Assembly (NCBI RefSeq): GCF_017161405.1
Contig: NZ_CP071051.1
Location: 2,728,001-2,792,000 of the forward strand
Reading direction: 5' to 3'
Origin: Leucobacter sp. CX169
GTDB taxonomy: Bacteria; Actinomycetota; Actinomycetes; Actinomycetales; Microbacteriaceae
Length of the DNA: 64,000 nucleotides
The notes beneath the pieces are model-generated. The model made no database searches, was not told the origin of the DNA, and saw only the letters and a list, made by a program, of their open reading frames with translations. Of the stretch, positions 8,323 to 16,448 are shown piece by piece. How positions within the stretch are numbered: the stretch's first letter is position 1; every line of letters starts with the position of its first letter. The translations under genes were made by a program, and so were the position numbers.

Positions 8323-8925
8323 TCACACCTGTTCGGACACCGCGTCGCGAACGCGGGCGGCCTGCTGGTGGCGATAGAGCGTCGCGCGGGACCAGCCGAC
8401 CAAGCGGGCGGCGGCTTCGGCGGTCCGTCCTTTCGCACGAGCGTCTTCGGCGATCACGAGTTTCTCCGCGATCACGTCCGGGTCGACCGGAGGTCGACCG
8501 AAACGGGTGCCGTTCTGCTTCGCCGCGGCGATACCGGCATTGACTCTTTCGGTGATCAGCTCGCGCTCGTACTCGGCCAGGGTGGCGAGCATCCCGAGCA
8601 TCATCCTGCCCGACGAGGTCTCCGGATCGATGCTGTCCGAGATCGACCGGATCTTCACCCCTCGCTCGCGCAGCAGGTTGACGGTGTTGAGGACATCGAT
8701 CAGGGACCGACCGAGCCGGTCGATCCGCCAGACCACCACGGTGTCACCGTCCTGGGCGTAGTCGAGGAGGCGCTTCATGCCGGGACGCTCCGCTGCGGTC
8801 CTGCTGCCCGAGGTCACATCGGAGAACACGTCCCGCTTCTGCACTCCGGCACCGACCAGCGCATCCACTTGCAACTGTGCGTCCTGACCGGCGGTGCTCA
8901 CACGTGTGTATCCCAGAAGCCTCAT
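8323..8925 (-). CDS. Serine recombinase / resolvase (Tn3/Tn552 BinR family)
   Basis: A 200-residue small serine recombinase. The N-terminal catalytic domain starts MRLLGYTRVST with the nucleophile S10, and carries the family motifs VVWRIDRLGRS and SGRMMLGMLATLAEYER. The C-terminal helix-turn-helix (about 165-190, TAEAAARLVGWSRATLYRH) binds the res site. Its role is to resolve cointegrates formed during replicative transposition. The res site should lie just upstream (8926-9060), where a CATGCT hexamer also lies 6 nt before the ATG. It is the first gene of the module. Confidence 0.88.
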   Translation of the reverse strand: MRLLGYTRVSTAGQDAQLQVDALVGAGVQKRDVFSDVTSGSRTAAERPGMKRLLDYAQDGDTVVVWRIDRLGRSLIDVLNTVNLLRERGVKIRSISDSIDPETSSGRMMLGMLATLAEYERELITERVNAGIAAAKQNGTRFGRPPVDPDVIAEKLVIAEDARAKGRTAEAAARLVGWSRATLYRHQQAARVRDAVSEQV

Positions 8926-9292
8926 ACCTCAAGCATGACTCACAAACCCATAGAAGGCACGGTCCTGAGGCAGTCTCCGATAAGACGACTTCACGAGACA
9001 CACGCGAGGGCCTTCCCGCGCAGGAAGAGCACATCGATCGGACCACTCTTCTGACGTCTCATAAAGCTGTACTTTTCTGAGGCGCGCTACCCAACCGATT
9101 CGATGGGTTAGCGTGAGTCGTTGGTTCTCGCGCCGGTCTGCACGAGTGCTCAAAGCCGCTTGCACGGGCACGTACCTCCATTGGCCGAACGTCGTGTGTG
9201 CTGCGTCGCTGATCACCGCTATTCACGAGCCCCCGACGCCGGGCGTTGGCGCTCGTGCTCACGCGTTGCGTGGCAGGTGATTGGCGTGTCAT
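8926..9292. other. 367-bp intergenic stretch, right flank of transposition module
   Basis: No gene is supported. The stretch should contain the res site and the right end of the transposon. A small inverted repeat ACCCA/TGGGT (9089-9093, 9104-9108) is visible. I could not match this flank convincingly to the left flank (5900-6129), so the element end is not assigned. Confidence 0.4.
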
Positions 9293-11797
9293 TCACTCCC
9301 GGCGAAGTACTGAGGCGAGGTAGCGTCCTGTGACGCTCTCGGGGTTCTCCGCGATCTCGTCCGGGCGGCCGGTGGCGACGATGCGGCCGCCGGACGTACC
9401 GCCGCCCGGGCCCAGGTCGATCACGTAGTCGGCGTTGGCGATCATGTCGAGGTCGTGCTCGATGATGATCACGGTCGCACCGGTTTTCAGGAGCTGGTCG
9501 AGAACGCCAAGGAGCACTCGGATATCCAGCGGGTGCAGGCCGACGGAGGGCTCGTCGAGGATGAAAAGGGTCCCGGCGTGCTTTCGGCCGAGTTCGGTTG
9601 CGAGTTTGAGCCGCTGCGCCTCGCCGCCGGACAGCGCCGGAGTGTCTTCGCCGAGGGTCAAGTAGCCGAGACCGAGCGTGACGAGAGTTTGGAGCTTCTT
9701 CTTCACGCGGGGGCGGTCGGCAAGCATGTCGGCAGCGTCCGCGACGGGGGTGGAGAGGAACGCGGGCAGGCTCCGGTCGCCCTGCGCGGTGGAGATTCGG
9801 ATGGCGTCGGCGTCGGGTCGGTAGCGGGTGCCGTTGCAGTCTGGGCAGGGGATGCCGACATCCGGGAGGAATTGGACATCGAGCATGATCTGCCCGGTGC
9901 CTTCGCATCGCGGGCACCTGAGCGAGCCGGTGTTGTAGGAGAAGTCGGCAGGTGCCAGGCCGTTCCCACGCGCGGCCGGGGTGTCTGCGAAAGCGCGACG
10001 AAGTTCGTCAAGGACGCCGCTGTAGGTTGCCACGGTGGAGCGCACATTGGTGCCGATCGGGGTGGCATCGACAACGTTGGCGGTTTCCAGGCCGGCAGCG
10101 TCCAGGCTGCGGACGTGCGAGGGCATCGGATCGCCGCCGTGGGCTGCGGCGATGGCGGGGACGAGGCTGTCGAGTACCAGCGTGGTCTTGCCCGACCCCG
10201 ACATGCCGGTCACTGCGGTGAGCCGCCCCTTCGGGATGCGGACGTCGAGGGCGTGGACGGTGTGCACTGCAGATGTTTCGAGTCGCACCGTTCCCTCGGC
10301 GAACACCTCCGACTCGCTGGCGCGGTTCCTCATGATGATGTCCGCGCGTCCGGCGAGGTAGTCGCCGATCAGGGAGGCGGGATCGGCACTGATCTGTGGA
10401 ATGGTTCCCTGTGCGAGGACCGTTCCTCCCGTTGCACCGGAGCCTGGTCCGATCTCGATCATCCAGTCCGCTTCACGCAGCACCTGGACATCGTGGTCGA
10501 CCAGGACGACAGAGTTTCCGTCGTCGAGGAGGTCGCGCATTACTCCGATGAGGCCGTCGATGTTCGCCGGATGCAGGCCGATCGACGGTTCATCGAGGAC
10601 GTAGAGGACCCCGGTGGTTTCGTTGCGCACGGCCCGGGAGAGTTGTACCCGCTGACGTTCCCCGGTGGATAGTGTTGAACTGGCGCGGTCGAGGGTGAGG
10701 TACCCGAGGCCCAATTGCACCAGGCGCCGGCCCATCGCGGCGAACTGGTCGGCGATGAGTGACGCCATCGGCTGCAGGTCGGAGTCGACTGTGCTCGGGA
10801 TGGTCAATACCCAGGAGAGAACCTCGTCAAGGTCCTTCTGTGTCGCGTGAGCGAGGTTGATGCCGTCGACCTCGCTTCCGAGCGCCTGGTTTGACAGTCG
10901 GGTGCCGTGGCACGACGGGCAGGTGTGTGTGGTGATGAACCGGTTGACGCGGACGAGTCCCGCTTCGCTGGTCGCATTGTCGATGGCCTCGCGCACGGCC
11001 TGCCTGGCGTTGCGGTAGGTGAAGTTCAGGTCGAAAAGCTTTCCCGTTTTCGACGGAACTCGGATCTCCCGCTTCACGGCGGGGCCATCCATGACGATGA
11101 GCCGTTCCTTCTCGGTCAACTCGCTGTAGGGCACGTCGATGCGCACACCGAGCTCGGCGGCGACCTGTGGCATCACGGAAAGCCCGAACATGCCCCACGG
11201 AGCCACCGCTCCACCGTCGATCGTCTTCGAGGGATCGGGGACAAGGGTGTCATCGTCGATGTCGCGCACCGTGCCCGTTCCCGTGCAGACAGGGCAGGCG
11301 CCGTCCGAGTTGAAGGCGAGCGATTCGGCGCCGGGCGGGTAGAAGATGGCGCCGCACACGGGGCAGACCAGGTCCTTGTTGGCGGCGACGTCGATAGTCG
11401 GAGCAAGGCGATGCCCGTTCGGACACAGGTGAGAACCCAGGCGGGAGAACATCACACGCAGCACATTCAGCAACTCGGTCGATGTCCCGAACGTGGACCG
11501 AACGCTCGGCACGCCGAGCCGTTGCCGCAGCGCCAGGGCAGCGGGTACATGCTGGACGGAGTCCACCGTCGCGCGGGTGGCATGCGACATCCGTCGACGC
11601 GTGTACGTCGATAGCGCTTCGATGTAGCGTCGTGACCCCTCCGCGTACAGAACGCCGAGCGCAAGCGATGACTTGCCCGAACCGGACACACCGGCGATTG
11701 CGACGAGGCGGCCGATCGGAACATCGACATCGATGTTCTTGAGATTGTGGACTCGAGCGCCGCGCACTGTGATCGACGTTGGCTGGCTGCTGGTCAT
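9293..11797 (-). CDS. Class II UvrA-like ABC ATPase (UvrA2, possible drug self-protection)
   Basis: An 834-residue soluble protein with two ABC ATPase halves. It has Walker A GVSGSGKS (36-43) and a second P-loop [11 protein letters not shown] signatures LSTGERQRV and LSGGEAQRL, and Walker [14 protein letters not shown] and [13 protein letters not shown]. Zinc-finger Cys pairs are present ([33 protein letters not shown]). It is about 110 residues shorter than housekeeping UvrA (about 950) and seems to lack the UvrB-binding insert, as in class II UvrA proteins linked to resistance to DNA-binding drugs. AGGAG precedes the ATG. It sits downstream of a SnoaL-like gene on the same strand, which fits a small resistance module. 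Confidence 0.85.
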   Translation of the reverse strand: MTSSQPTSITVRGARVHNLKNIDVDVPIGRLVAIAGVSGSGKSSLALGVLYAEGSRRYIEALSTYTRRRMSHATRATVDSVQHVPAALALRQRLGVPSVRSTFGTSTELLNVLRVMFSRLGSHLCPNGHRLAPTIDVAANKDLVCPVCGAIFYPPGAESLAFNSDGACPVCTGTGTVRDIDDDTLVPDPSKTIDGGAVAPWGMFGLSVMPQVAAELGVRIDVPYSELTEKERLIVMDGPAVKREIRVPSKTGKLFDLNFTYRNARQAVREAIDNATSEAGLVRVNRFITTHTCPSCHGTRLSNQALGSEVDGINLAHATQKDLDEVLSWVLTIPSTVDSDLQPMASLIADQFAAMGRRLVQLGLGYLTLDRASSTLSTGERQRVQLSRAVRNETTGVLYVLDEPSIGLHPANIDGLIGVMRDLLDDGNSVVLVDHDVQVLREADWMIEIGPGSGATGGTVLAQGTIPQISADPASLIGDYLAGRADIIMRNRASESEVFAEGTVRLETSAVHTVHALDVRIPKGRLTAVTGMSGSGKTTLVLDSLVPAIAAAHGGDPMPSHVRSLDAAGLETANVVDATPIGTNVRSTVATYSGVLDELRRAFADTPAARGNGLAPADFSYNTGSLRCPRCEGTGQIMLDVQFLPDVGIPCPDCNGTRYRPDADAIRISTAQGDRSLPAFLSTPVADAADMLADRPRVKKKLQTLVTLGLGYLTLGEDTPALSGGEAQRLKLATELGRKHAGTLFILDEPSVGLHPLDIRVLLGVLDQLLKTGATVIIIEHDLDMIANADYVIDLGPGGGTSGGRIVATGRPDEIAENPESVTGRYLASVLRRE

Positions 11798-11883
11798 GTG
11801 TGCGTCTCCTGGTGCCGTCAGTGTGTCAGTGAATCGGTGGGTTCAGGCACCGCGCGCCCGAACCCACCGCTCGAATCTGTTGG

Positions 11884-12285
11884 TCAGGCCTGTCCCCAGA
11901 ATGCGTCCTCGGCGGCACCGTCCTCGGAGAACAGGTGAACCGCGACGATCTTCCCGTCACGAACGGTGAGCAGGTCGACCCCGCCCATGTCCATCGAGGC
12001 GTCGCTGCGCTTGCCGACGAAGCGAACCGGAACGGCAACCAGCTCGCCGTTGACCATGGCGGGCCCAGAGACCGAGAGCTGGAAGGTGCCGGCGCTGGCC
12101 TCCATCATGCCGCCGAGCAGGGCGCCGACGCCATCCAGGCCGGCGTGATCTCCGGAGAACTGGTTGGCTCCCGGCTGGTGCCAGACGACCTCGGGGCTCA
12201 GCAGGCTCATCGCCGTTGGTACGTCGCCGGTGCCGAGTGCATCAAAGTAGGCATTAGCCACAGCAGTAGGGGTGCTCTCGCTCAT
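11884..12285 (-). CDS. SnoaL-like / NTF2-fold protein
   Basis: A 133-residue protein ([17 protein letters not shown]...). Its pattern of helix, [14 protein letters not shown], sheet and [17 protein letters not shown] is typical of the SnoaL-like/NTF2 fold, a cone-shaped barrel used by polyketide cyclases, epoxide hydrolases and ester hydrolases. The ATG at 12285 is chosen because AGGAG lies about 9 nt upstream; an upstream frame from 12318 lacks a ribosome binding site. It is transcribed divergently from the HxlR regulator, with a palindromic operator between them, and probably together with the UvrA-like gene. Substrate unknown. Confidence 0.8.
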   Translation of the reverse strand: MSESTPTAVANAYFDALGTGDVPTAMSLLSPEVVWHQPGANQFSGDHAGLDGVGALLGGMMEASAGTFQLSVSGPAMVNGELVAVPVRFVGKRSDASMDMGGVDLLTVRDGKIVAVHLFSEDGAAEDAFWGQA

Positions 12286-12328
12286 TGCATTTCTCCTGTC
12301 AGGGGTTGGTATATTCATGATTACATCC

Positions 12329-12342
12329 GGTAACCGGTTACC
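12329..12342. promoter_or_regulatory. Perfect 14-bp palindrome GGTAACCGGTTACC, HxlR operator candidate
   Basis: The palindrome lies in the 85-bp space between the divergent SnoaL-like and HxlR genes, 44 bp upstream of one start and 29 bp upstream of the other. This is where a dimeric HxlR repressor would control both genes. Its core TAACCGGTTA is repeated at 3970-3979. Confidence 0.65.
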
Positions 12343-12370
12343 TCAACGTAACTAAAGGGAGGTGGTGGTC

Positions 12371-12841
12371 ATGTCGCAACCAGAGTGGAATGTCATGCTG
12401 GCTACGTGTCCGTCGCGCACATCGTTGGCGCGCATCGCGAACAAGTGGACGGCGATGATCGTCATCTCGCTCAGCGACGGGCCGCTCCGGTTCGGAGAGA
12501 TTCGCGAAGCCGTCGGCGGTATCAGTGGAAAGGTTCTCGCCGACACTCTCCGTGAACTTCAGCGCGACGGCATCGTGTCCCGGACAGCTTTCGATCAGAT
12601 GCCCCCACGGGTCGACTATGCGCTCACCCCACTCGGGCTCACTCTTCGGGAGCCACTGGCAGCGCTGGGGCAATGGGCGCAGTCGCATATCGAAGAAGTC
12701 GAGCTGGCTCGGTCGACTTACGACGGATATGACAGCCCCGACCGAACTCGAGCTTCATCGCACGCTGTGAGCGTGTCATCGAAGTCCGCCGCAGCCACGA
12801 CCCCGCGAGGATCAGACGATCCGACGTCTATCGGCTCCTGA
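12371..12841 (+). CDS. HxlR-family transcriptional regulator
   Basis: A 156-residue winged-helix regulator. The N-terminal CPS motif, the core KWTAMIVISLSDGPLRFGEIREAV...LADTLREL..DGIVSR and YALTPLGLTLREPLAALGQWA are diagnostic of HxlR, which often senses redox or reactive electrophiles through the early Cys. The ATG at 12371 has AGGGAGG about 7 nt upstream. The family usually ends near residue 115-120. The last 35 residues (rich in Ser, Ala and Thr) look like read-through into a degenerate stretch, so the original stop may have been lost. Confidence 0.85.
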   Translation: MSQPEWNVMLATCPSRTSLARIANKWTAMIVISLSDGPLRFGEIREAVGGISGKVLADTLRELQRDGIVSRTAFDQMPPRVDYALTPLGLTLREPLAALGQWAQSHIEEVELARSTYDGYDSPDRTRASSHAVSVSSKSAAATTPRGSDDPTSIGS

Positions 12842-13203
12842 TGCCGACGACGACGCTGCGCACCGGATCGCTGCGGAGCAGATCCAACAATTCCGCGAGG
12901 AGCACTTCCCCGTCGAACCGGAGGGCGTCGACGACGACCCAACTGATAATGCGAGCCGGTGCAACGGCTATATCGCGTGCTAAGCGCTGCCTGCGCTCCC
13001 TCGTCCAGAATCGATTGTTCCGACGCAGTCGGCTCTCCGGGTCAAAGCATCTCGGAGAGTTCGGCGCCAAGGAGCGATCACAGAATGCCGCCATATAGCG
13101 ATCAAGTCCACAGGAGAGTCGCGAGCACAGCATCAGCTTCACTCGGCTTGGGTCTGGAGTATGCCTACCGAAAATAGCCGACCAGTCGGCGATGCCCTAG
13201 CAT
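12842..13203. other. 362-bp stretch with degenerate coding remnants
   Basis: No intact gene is present. Plus-strand frames between about 12731 and 12984 contain protein-like pieces that need at least two frameshifts to join: TAPTELELHR, then ERVIEVRRSHDPARIRRSD, then AAEQIQQFREEHFPVEPEG. This suggests a decayed gene that begins inside the HxlR tail. Family not recognised. The minus strand also has an open frame (12828-13142), but with weaker composition. A TAGCAT hexamer (13198-13203) lies 6 nt before the next ATG. Confidence 0.3.
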
Positions 13204-13209
13204 GTGGCC

Positions 13210-13815
13210 ATGCCCAGATTGCCTCGCGCGCCATTCGCACTGCTCGCAGCTGCCGCGGCCCTATCTTCGATACCTCTACTGACCTCCTGCAGCTCGAGTT
13301 CATACTCCTACGACGAGCTCAATGAGACTGAACTCTTAACCGAAGACTCAACCCCCGTCGACCCCGACAAAGCGTGCGCGATGCTTGTCGCCGCACCTGC
13401 CGGTCTCGCCCAGCAGAAAGCCGCTGAGTTCGGTTGCGTAGTGGACGAGAACGGGGACTGGGTGCATCAGGCCGAGCCCTTGCCTTCAGCTTCAGATCCA
13501 CTCCTATCCGCCCCAGCGCCGGAAACGCAGCCGGGAGGTGGGATCCCATGGAACCAGGCCGTGGACCACGCCTGGACGACACAGCGCGTGTGCGGTCCTC
13601 TCGCAGGCAGCGGAAACTCATATGACGACGTCTTCCTCAACCTCGGCCGTGATTACCCTGACCCAAAACGCTTCCAGATCGTGGTGTGGGATATCGGTAG
13701 CCTCGAGTCGATTGCCGGAAGCGCGACCCTGTGTACCTCCGGTCAGATCACGCTGTACGAAGGTGTAGCTCAGATCGAATTAACTGACCCGAGCCTCATC
13801 GAAATTTACAACTAG
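13210..13815 (+). CDS. Secreted lipoprotein, hypothetical
   Basis: A 201-residue protein with a lipoprotein signal peptide: basic n-region, alanine/leucine core and lipobox LLTSC with C27 as the lipidated residue. The mature part is serine-rich at first, then acidic, with two more Cys (in GCVVDE and LCTSGQ) that could form a disulfide. No catalytic motif is seen. The ATG at 13210 follows TAGCAT by 6 nt, a leaderless layout. A GTG two codons upstream is also possible. It resembles the lipoprotein at 15840 in size and style, but not in alignable sequence. Confidence 0.7.
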   Translation: MPRLPRAPFALLAAAAALSSIPLLTSCSSSSYSYDELNETELLTEDSTPVDPDKACAMLVAAPAGLAQQKAAEFGCVVDENGDWVHQAEPLPSASDPLLSAPAPETQPGGGIPWNQAVDHAWTTQRVCGPLAGSGNSYDDVFLNLGRDYPDPKRFQIVVWDIGSLESIAGSATLCTSGQITLYEGVAQIELTDPSLIEIYN

Positions 13816-14145
13816 AGCGGGTCAGCTCAACCTGTCACCTAGCCGTACAGCAGACCCCAGATGGTGCAGCTTCCCTCAATCAGGTTGAAGGCGGCACCGA
13901 GCTGGCTGCACACGAGACATGCCAGCTTCGCCGCCTTCGGAGCTTCATATGCGGGGCGGCGAGCAGAGCGGCTGCCGCGGGCGCAGGCGCCCTTGCCTCG
14001 AGATCCTTCATGGGGCAAACGATGGGGCACCACTGGTGCAGATTGCTGCTGAACGGCGTATTCCTAGGCACATCAAGATGTCGAGATCGTTGATTTCATG
14101 CGGTTTCGTGAGCTACCGCGCACTCCCAAGCGGCAGCACTATCAA

Positions 14146-14216
14146 AAGTTCAAATCCCCTATCCTCCGCAGTAACGAAACAGCCCCTCACCTGGGTTTCC
14201 CGGTGAGGGGCTGTTT
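14146..14216 (+). repeat. Direct repeat copy A: tRNA-Ser 3' end plus terminator (att site)
   Basis: Positions 14148-14170 are the last 23 nt of a tRNA-Ser: T-loop GTTCAAAT, T-stem CCCC, acceptor ATCCTCC and GCA. The rest of the tRNA is absent upstream. The tRNA terminator follows at once. The unit is repeated at 15721-15791 with about six mismatches. A displaced tRNA 3' end on the far side of an island is what site-specific integration into a tRNA gene leaves behind. Confidence 0.75.
14177..14216 (+). terminator. Strong intrinsic terminator of the displaced tRNA-Ser end
   Basis: A 15-bp perfect stem (AAACAGCCCCTCACC paired with GGTGAGGGGCTGTTT) with a 10-nt loop, followed by TGGTTTTTC. It terminates rightward transcription before the Fic gene. 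Confidence 0.85.
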
Positions 14217-14336
14217 TGGTTTTTCTCCAGCTTCCCATCGCCCTAGAAATTCAGTTTCAGACGAAACTTGCAAATTACGCAGGTGGAATTTCAAACCACC
14301 CCTGTCCACATTTCAAATACCGGCTATATTTGAAAA

Positions 14337-15509
14337 ATGGATGTCGCAAATTTCAAATCTTCCCCAGTTGGTTCGCTCGAACCAATCAGCGGTTGGGACA
14401 ATGAGCTTGGGCAGACATACGACCACTACGCATTCGTGCCAACGCCCCTTCCCGCGCGCATTGACATGCGTCAATCAACGGTGAAGTTGATGGGTGAAGC
14501 CGACCGTGCACTTGGCTCACTGAACGCACGAATCAAGTTCCTCCCCAATCCAAGCCTTCTCGTCAGACCCGCCCTGAAGCGAGAAGCGCAGGCGACATCC
14601 GCATTGGAGGGGACCTATGCGCATCTCGACGAGATCCTTGCGGCAGACCACATTGACCCACCTCGCCAATCGAATGACGTCCGGGAAGTCATGAACTATG
14701 TGGAAGCTGCAATCCAGGGCTTGGAGCTCGCGAAATCGCTTCCCATCTGTCGCAGGATGCTGGAGCAAATCCAGAAAACACTGGTCAGCGGCACACGCGG
14801 TGACACCTACGACGCTGGATCTCTCCGACAACGTCAGGTCTTTATTGGAGAAAAGGGAAGGCCCGTAGAAGAAGCTCGATTCGTGCCTTCTCCCCCGGGC
14901 GACCTGCTCGAGACAGGGTTCTCCGACTGGGAGCGCTGGGTAAACGCCGACGATGACCACCCTCTTCTCGTGAAGTTGGCCTTAACTCACTACCAGTTTG
15001 AGACACTCCACCCGTTTAGTGACGGCAACGGTCGACTGGGCCGGCTCATTATCTCCCTACAACTTCTCCTAGAGGGCGAGGTCGAGTACCCGATTCTCAA
15101 CTTGTCTGCGTGGTTCGAACCGCGAAAAGATTCATACATCGACGCGCTCAAGAACGTGTCTCTGACAGGCGACTTTGATCCATGGGTAGCCATGTTCGCA
15201 GAAGCGGTCAGGGACCGCTCACGCCACGCATTGCAACAAATCGACGCGCTGTTCGCATACAGAGATGGTCTCGTTGCACAGGCGGCCGAGAAAGGTATCC
15301 GCGGGATTACCACGGAGGTGGCAGAAGTACTTCTCGGCCAGCCCGTCATCACAATCCCAGAGTTCAGCGAAGCCCGGGGGATCGCGTATGGCACGGCTCG
15401 ATCCCTCGTGCAAAAACTCGAAAGCCTTGGTGCAATTCGCGAGATCACTGCGTCAAATTACGGCCGACTCTACTTTGCTGATGGGGTAGCACGAATATTA
15501 GCGAGATAG
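14337..15509 (+). CDS. fic: Fic-domain AMP-transferase, class II with N-terminal inhibitory motif
   Basis: A 390-residue Fic/DOC enzyme that transfers AMP (or another nucleotide part) to hydroxyls of target proteins. The active site HPFSDGNGRLGR is at residues 225-236, with catalytic H225. The autoinhibitory motif T-x3-E-G is at residues 87-92 (E91), as in class II Fic proteins where inhibitor and enzyme are one chain. A C-terminal winged helix (about 320-390, ITTEVAEVLL...ARGIAYGTARSLVQKLESLGAI) may bind DNA. No separate antitoxin gene is adjacent. The gene is exactly bracketed by the two tRNA-Ser-type direct repeats, which suggests it arrived as its own small insertion. Confidence 0.88.
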   Translation: MDVANFKSSPVGSLEPISGWDNELGQTYDHYAFVPTPLPARIDMRQSTVKLMGEADRALGSLNARIKFLPNPSLLVRPALKREAQATSALEGTYAHLDEILAADHIDPPRQSNDVREVMNYVEAAIQGLELAKSLPICRRMLEQIQKTLVSGTRGDTYDAGSLRQRQVFIGEKGRPVEEARFVPSPPGDLLETGFSDWERWVNADDDHPLLVKLALTHYQFETLHPFSDGNGRLGRLIISLQLLLEGEVEYPILNLSAWFEPRKDSYIDALKNVSLTGDFDPWVAMFAEAVRDRSRHALQQIDALFAYRDGLVAQAAEKGIRGITTEVAEVLLGQPVITIPEFSEARGIAYGTARSLVQKLESLGAIREITASNYGRLYFADGVARILAR

Positions 15510-15839
15510 CGCTTCCGCCCTTGGTGCCAGAATCAACCTGGAATTGAACGCGACGTGTCCACGTTCGTGCTGGCGCCAGATACGCATGAGCCAAAGGCAG
15601 CAGGATCCGCCCAGGCGATGCCGAGTTCCCGAGTACACGTATGCCAAGAGAGGGCCCTCTCAACAATCCCTGCCCTGTTGTCGAGCAATTCTCCAAATAT
15701 TGACGATTATTCGTTCCCGCAAGTTGAAATCCCCTCTCCTCCGCAGTAGCGAAACAGCCCCTCACCTGGGTTTCCCACTGAGAGGCTGTTTGCGTTTTGG
15801 GGCCCATTCGGGCGCCGTCCCGCTGGGTAGGCTCTGAGT
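15510..15839. other. 330-bp gap with att-like repeat copy B
   Basis: No gene is supported. The stretch includes one GCAGGATC octamer at 15600, the first in the window. Repeat copy B follows, and then a TAGGCT hexamer (15828-15833) that lies 6 nt before the next ATG. The chromosome-like base composition begins here. Confidence 0.5.
15721..15791 (+). repeat. Direct repeat copy B: diverged tRNA-Ser 3' end plus weakened terminator
   Basis: Same unit as 14146-14216, starting AAGTTGAAATCCCC. The tRNA part is 15723-15745, with two changes (TTG for TTC in the T-loop, CTCC for ATCC in the acceptor). The terminator stem has lost pairs on its right arm (ACTGAGAGGCTGTTT). Being more diverged, it is probably the older border of the island. 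Confidence 0.7.
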
Positions 15840-16448
15840 ATGCGAACTCGACCTCTCCTGCGGCGAGCGCTTGTCGCGGCAACCGCAGTCGCCCTCATGT
15901 CGTCACTGAGCGCCTGCTCGCTGACCGCCATGGCGGCGAAGTTCGCCGAGGAGGCCACGGGAAGGAACAACTCGGTGCAGCCGGCCGAGATTCACAATCG
16001 GGCAGTCGCCGACGAGGCTGAGGCGCTGCTCGCATTCATCCAAGACGACGACTGGGAGCCGCCACTCGGCGGAAATATCCTGAGCCCCTGCGACGCCCCC
16101 GACACCTACGCCTTCTATGGGTCCTGGTTCTCCTCGGAACTGGCTCAGTCCCCTGCAGACGCGGAGACAGCCGCAGCCGAGATCGATGGGCTCAGTGCGT
16201 GGCTCGAGTCCCGTGGTTGGTCAGATATCGAAGAGTTCGATTTCACCACCGATTCGGTCGGCGTGAACGCATTGGGCATCTCCGCCTGGCACGAGAACTT
16301 CGGAGTCTACGACATGCAGACGATTTTCTATTACGAGGGCGACATCGGCGTCGATTACCCCCACATCGTGGTCGACATCGACAGCGACTGTCTGCCTGCC
16401 GATTTAGAAGCCACGGATCCGTCCCCGACGTTTCAAGCGAGCCAGTAG
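15840..16448 (+). CDS. Secreted lipoprotein, hypothetical
   Basis: A 202-residue protein with a signal peptide MRTRPLLRRALVAATAVALM and lipobox LSAC (C26 lipidated). The mature domain is acidic with many aromatic residues (EPPLGGNILSPCDAPDTYAFYGSWF; AWHENFGVYDMQTIFYYEGDIG) and two further Cys. No enzymatic motif is visible. The start follows TAGGCT by 6 nt, typical of a leaderless message. Its stop is directly followed by the GTG of the DUF4166 gene, so the two are co-transcribed. Confidence 0.75.
   Translation: MRTRPLLRRALVAATAVALMSSLSACSLTAMAAKFAEEATGRNNSVQPAEIHNRAVADEAEALLAFIQDDDWEPPLGGNILSPCDAPDTYAFYGSWFSSELAQSPADAETAAAEIDGLSAWLESRGWSDIEEFDFTTDSVGVNALGISAWHENFGVYDMQTIFYYEGDIGVDYPHIVVDIDSDCLPADLEATDPSPTFQASQ

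Larger units (their letters stand above)
6130..8925 (-). mobile_element. Tn552-like transposition module (resolvase, transposase, ATPase)
   Basis: Three genes are packed head to tail on the minus strand: a serine resolvase, a DDE transposase of about 460 residues and an AAA ATPase of 270 residues. Their sizes and order match the transposition proteins p480 and p271 and the resolvase of Tn552, and more loosely TniA/TniB/TniR of Tn402-type elements. No TniQ gene is present. Terminal inverted repeats could not be fixed by eye, so the outer borders are unknown. The span given is the coding core only. No passenger gene lies inside the core. Confidence 0.7.
13816..14336. other. 521-bp stretch without intact gene; carries att-like repeat copy A
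   Basis: The first 330 bp hold no gene I can support. A minus-strand frame (13839 to about 14030) has a hydrophobic protein-like end but no start signal, and may be a relic. From 14146 the stretch carries the tRNA-Ser 3' end and its terminator, described separately. Downstream of that it is AT-rich and should hold the promoter of the Fic gene. Confidence 0.45.

Noticed and set aside
8322-8438. A 39-residue N-terminal extension of the DDE transposase
   Set aside because: It would overlap the resolvase gene by 116 bp and consists of Pro/Arg-rich non-conserved residues; the ATG directly after the resolvase stop fits the family start.
5915-9005. Candidate transposon ends TGTC (5917) and its inverse near 8998
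   Set aside because: The match is limited to the first four bases plus scattered positions; no convincing terminal repeat or target duplication was found.
14060-14170. A complete tRNA-Ser gene
   Set aside because: Only the T-loop to the 3' end is present; upstream there is no acceptor, D or anticodon arm, and the T-stem lacks its 5' strand.
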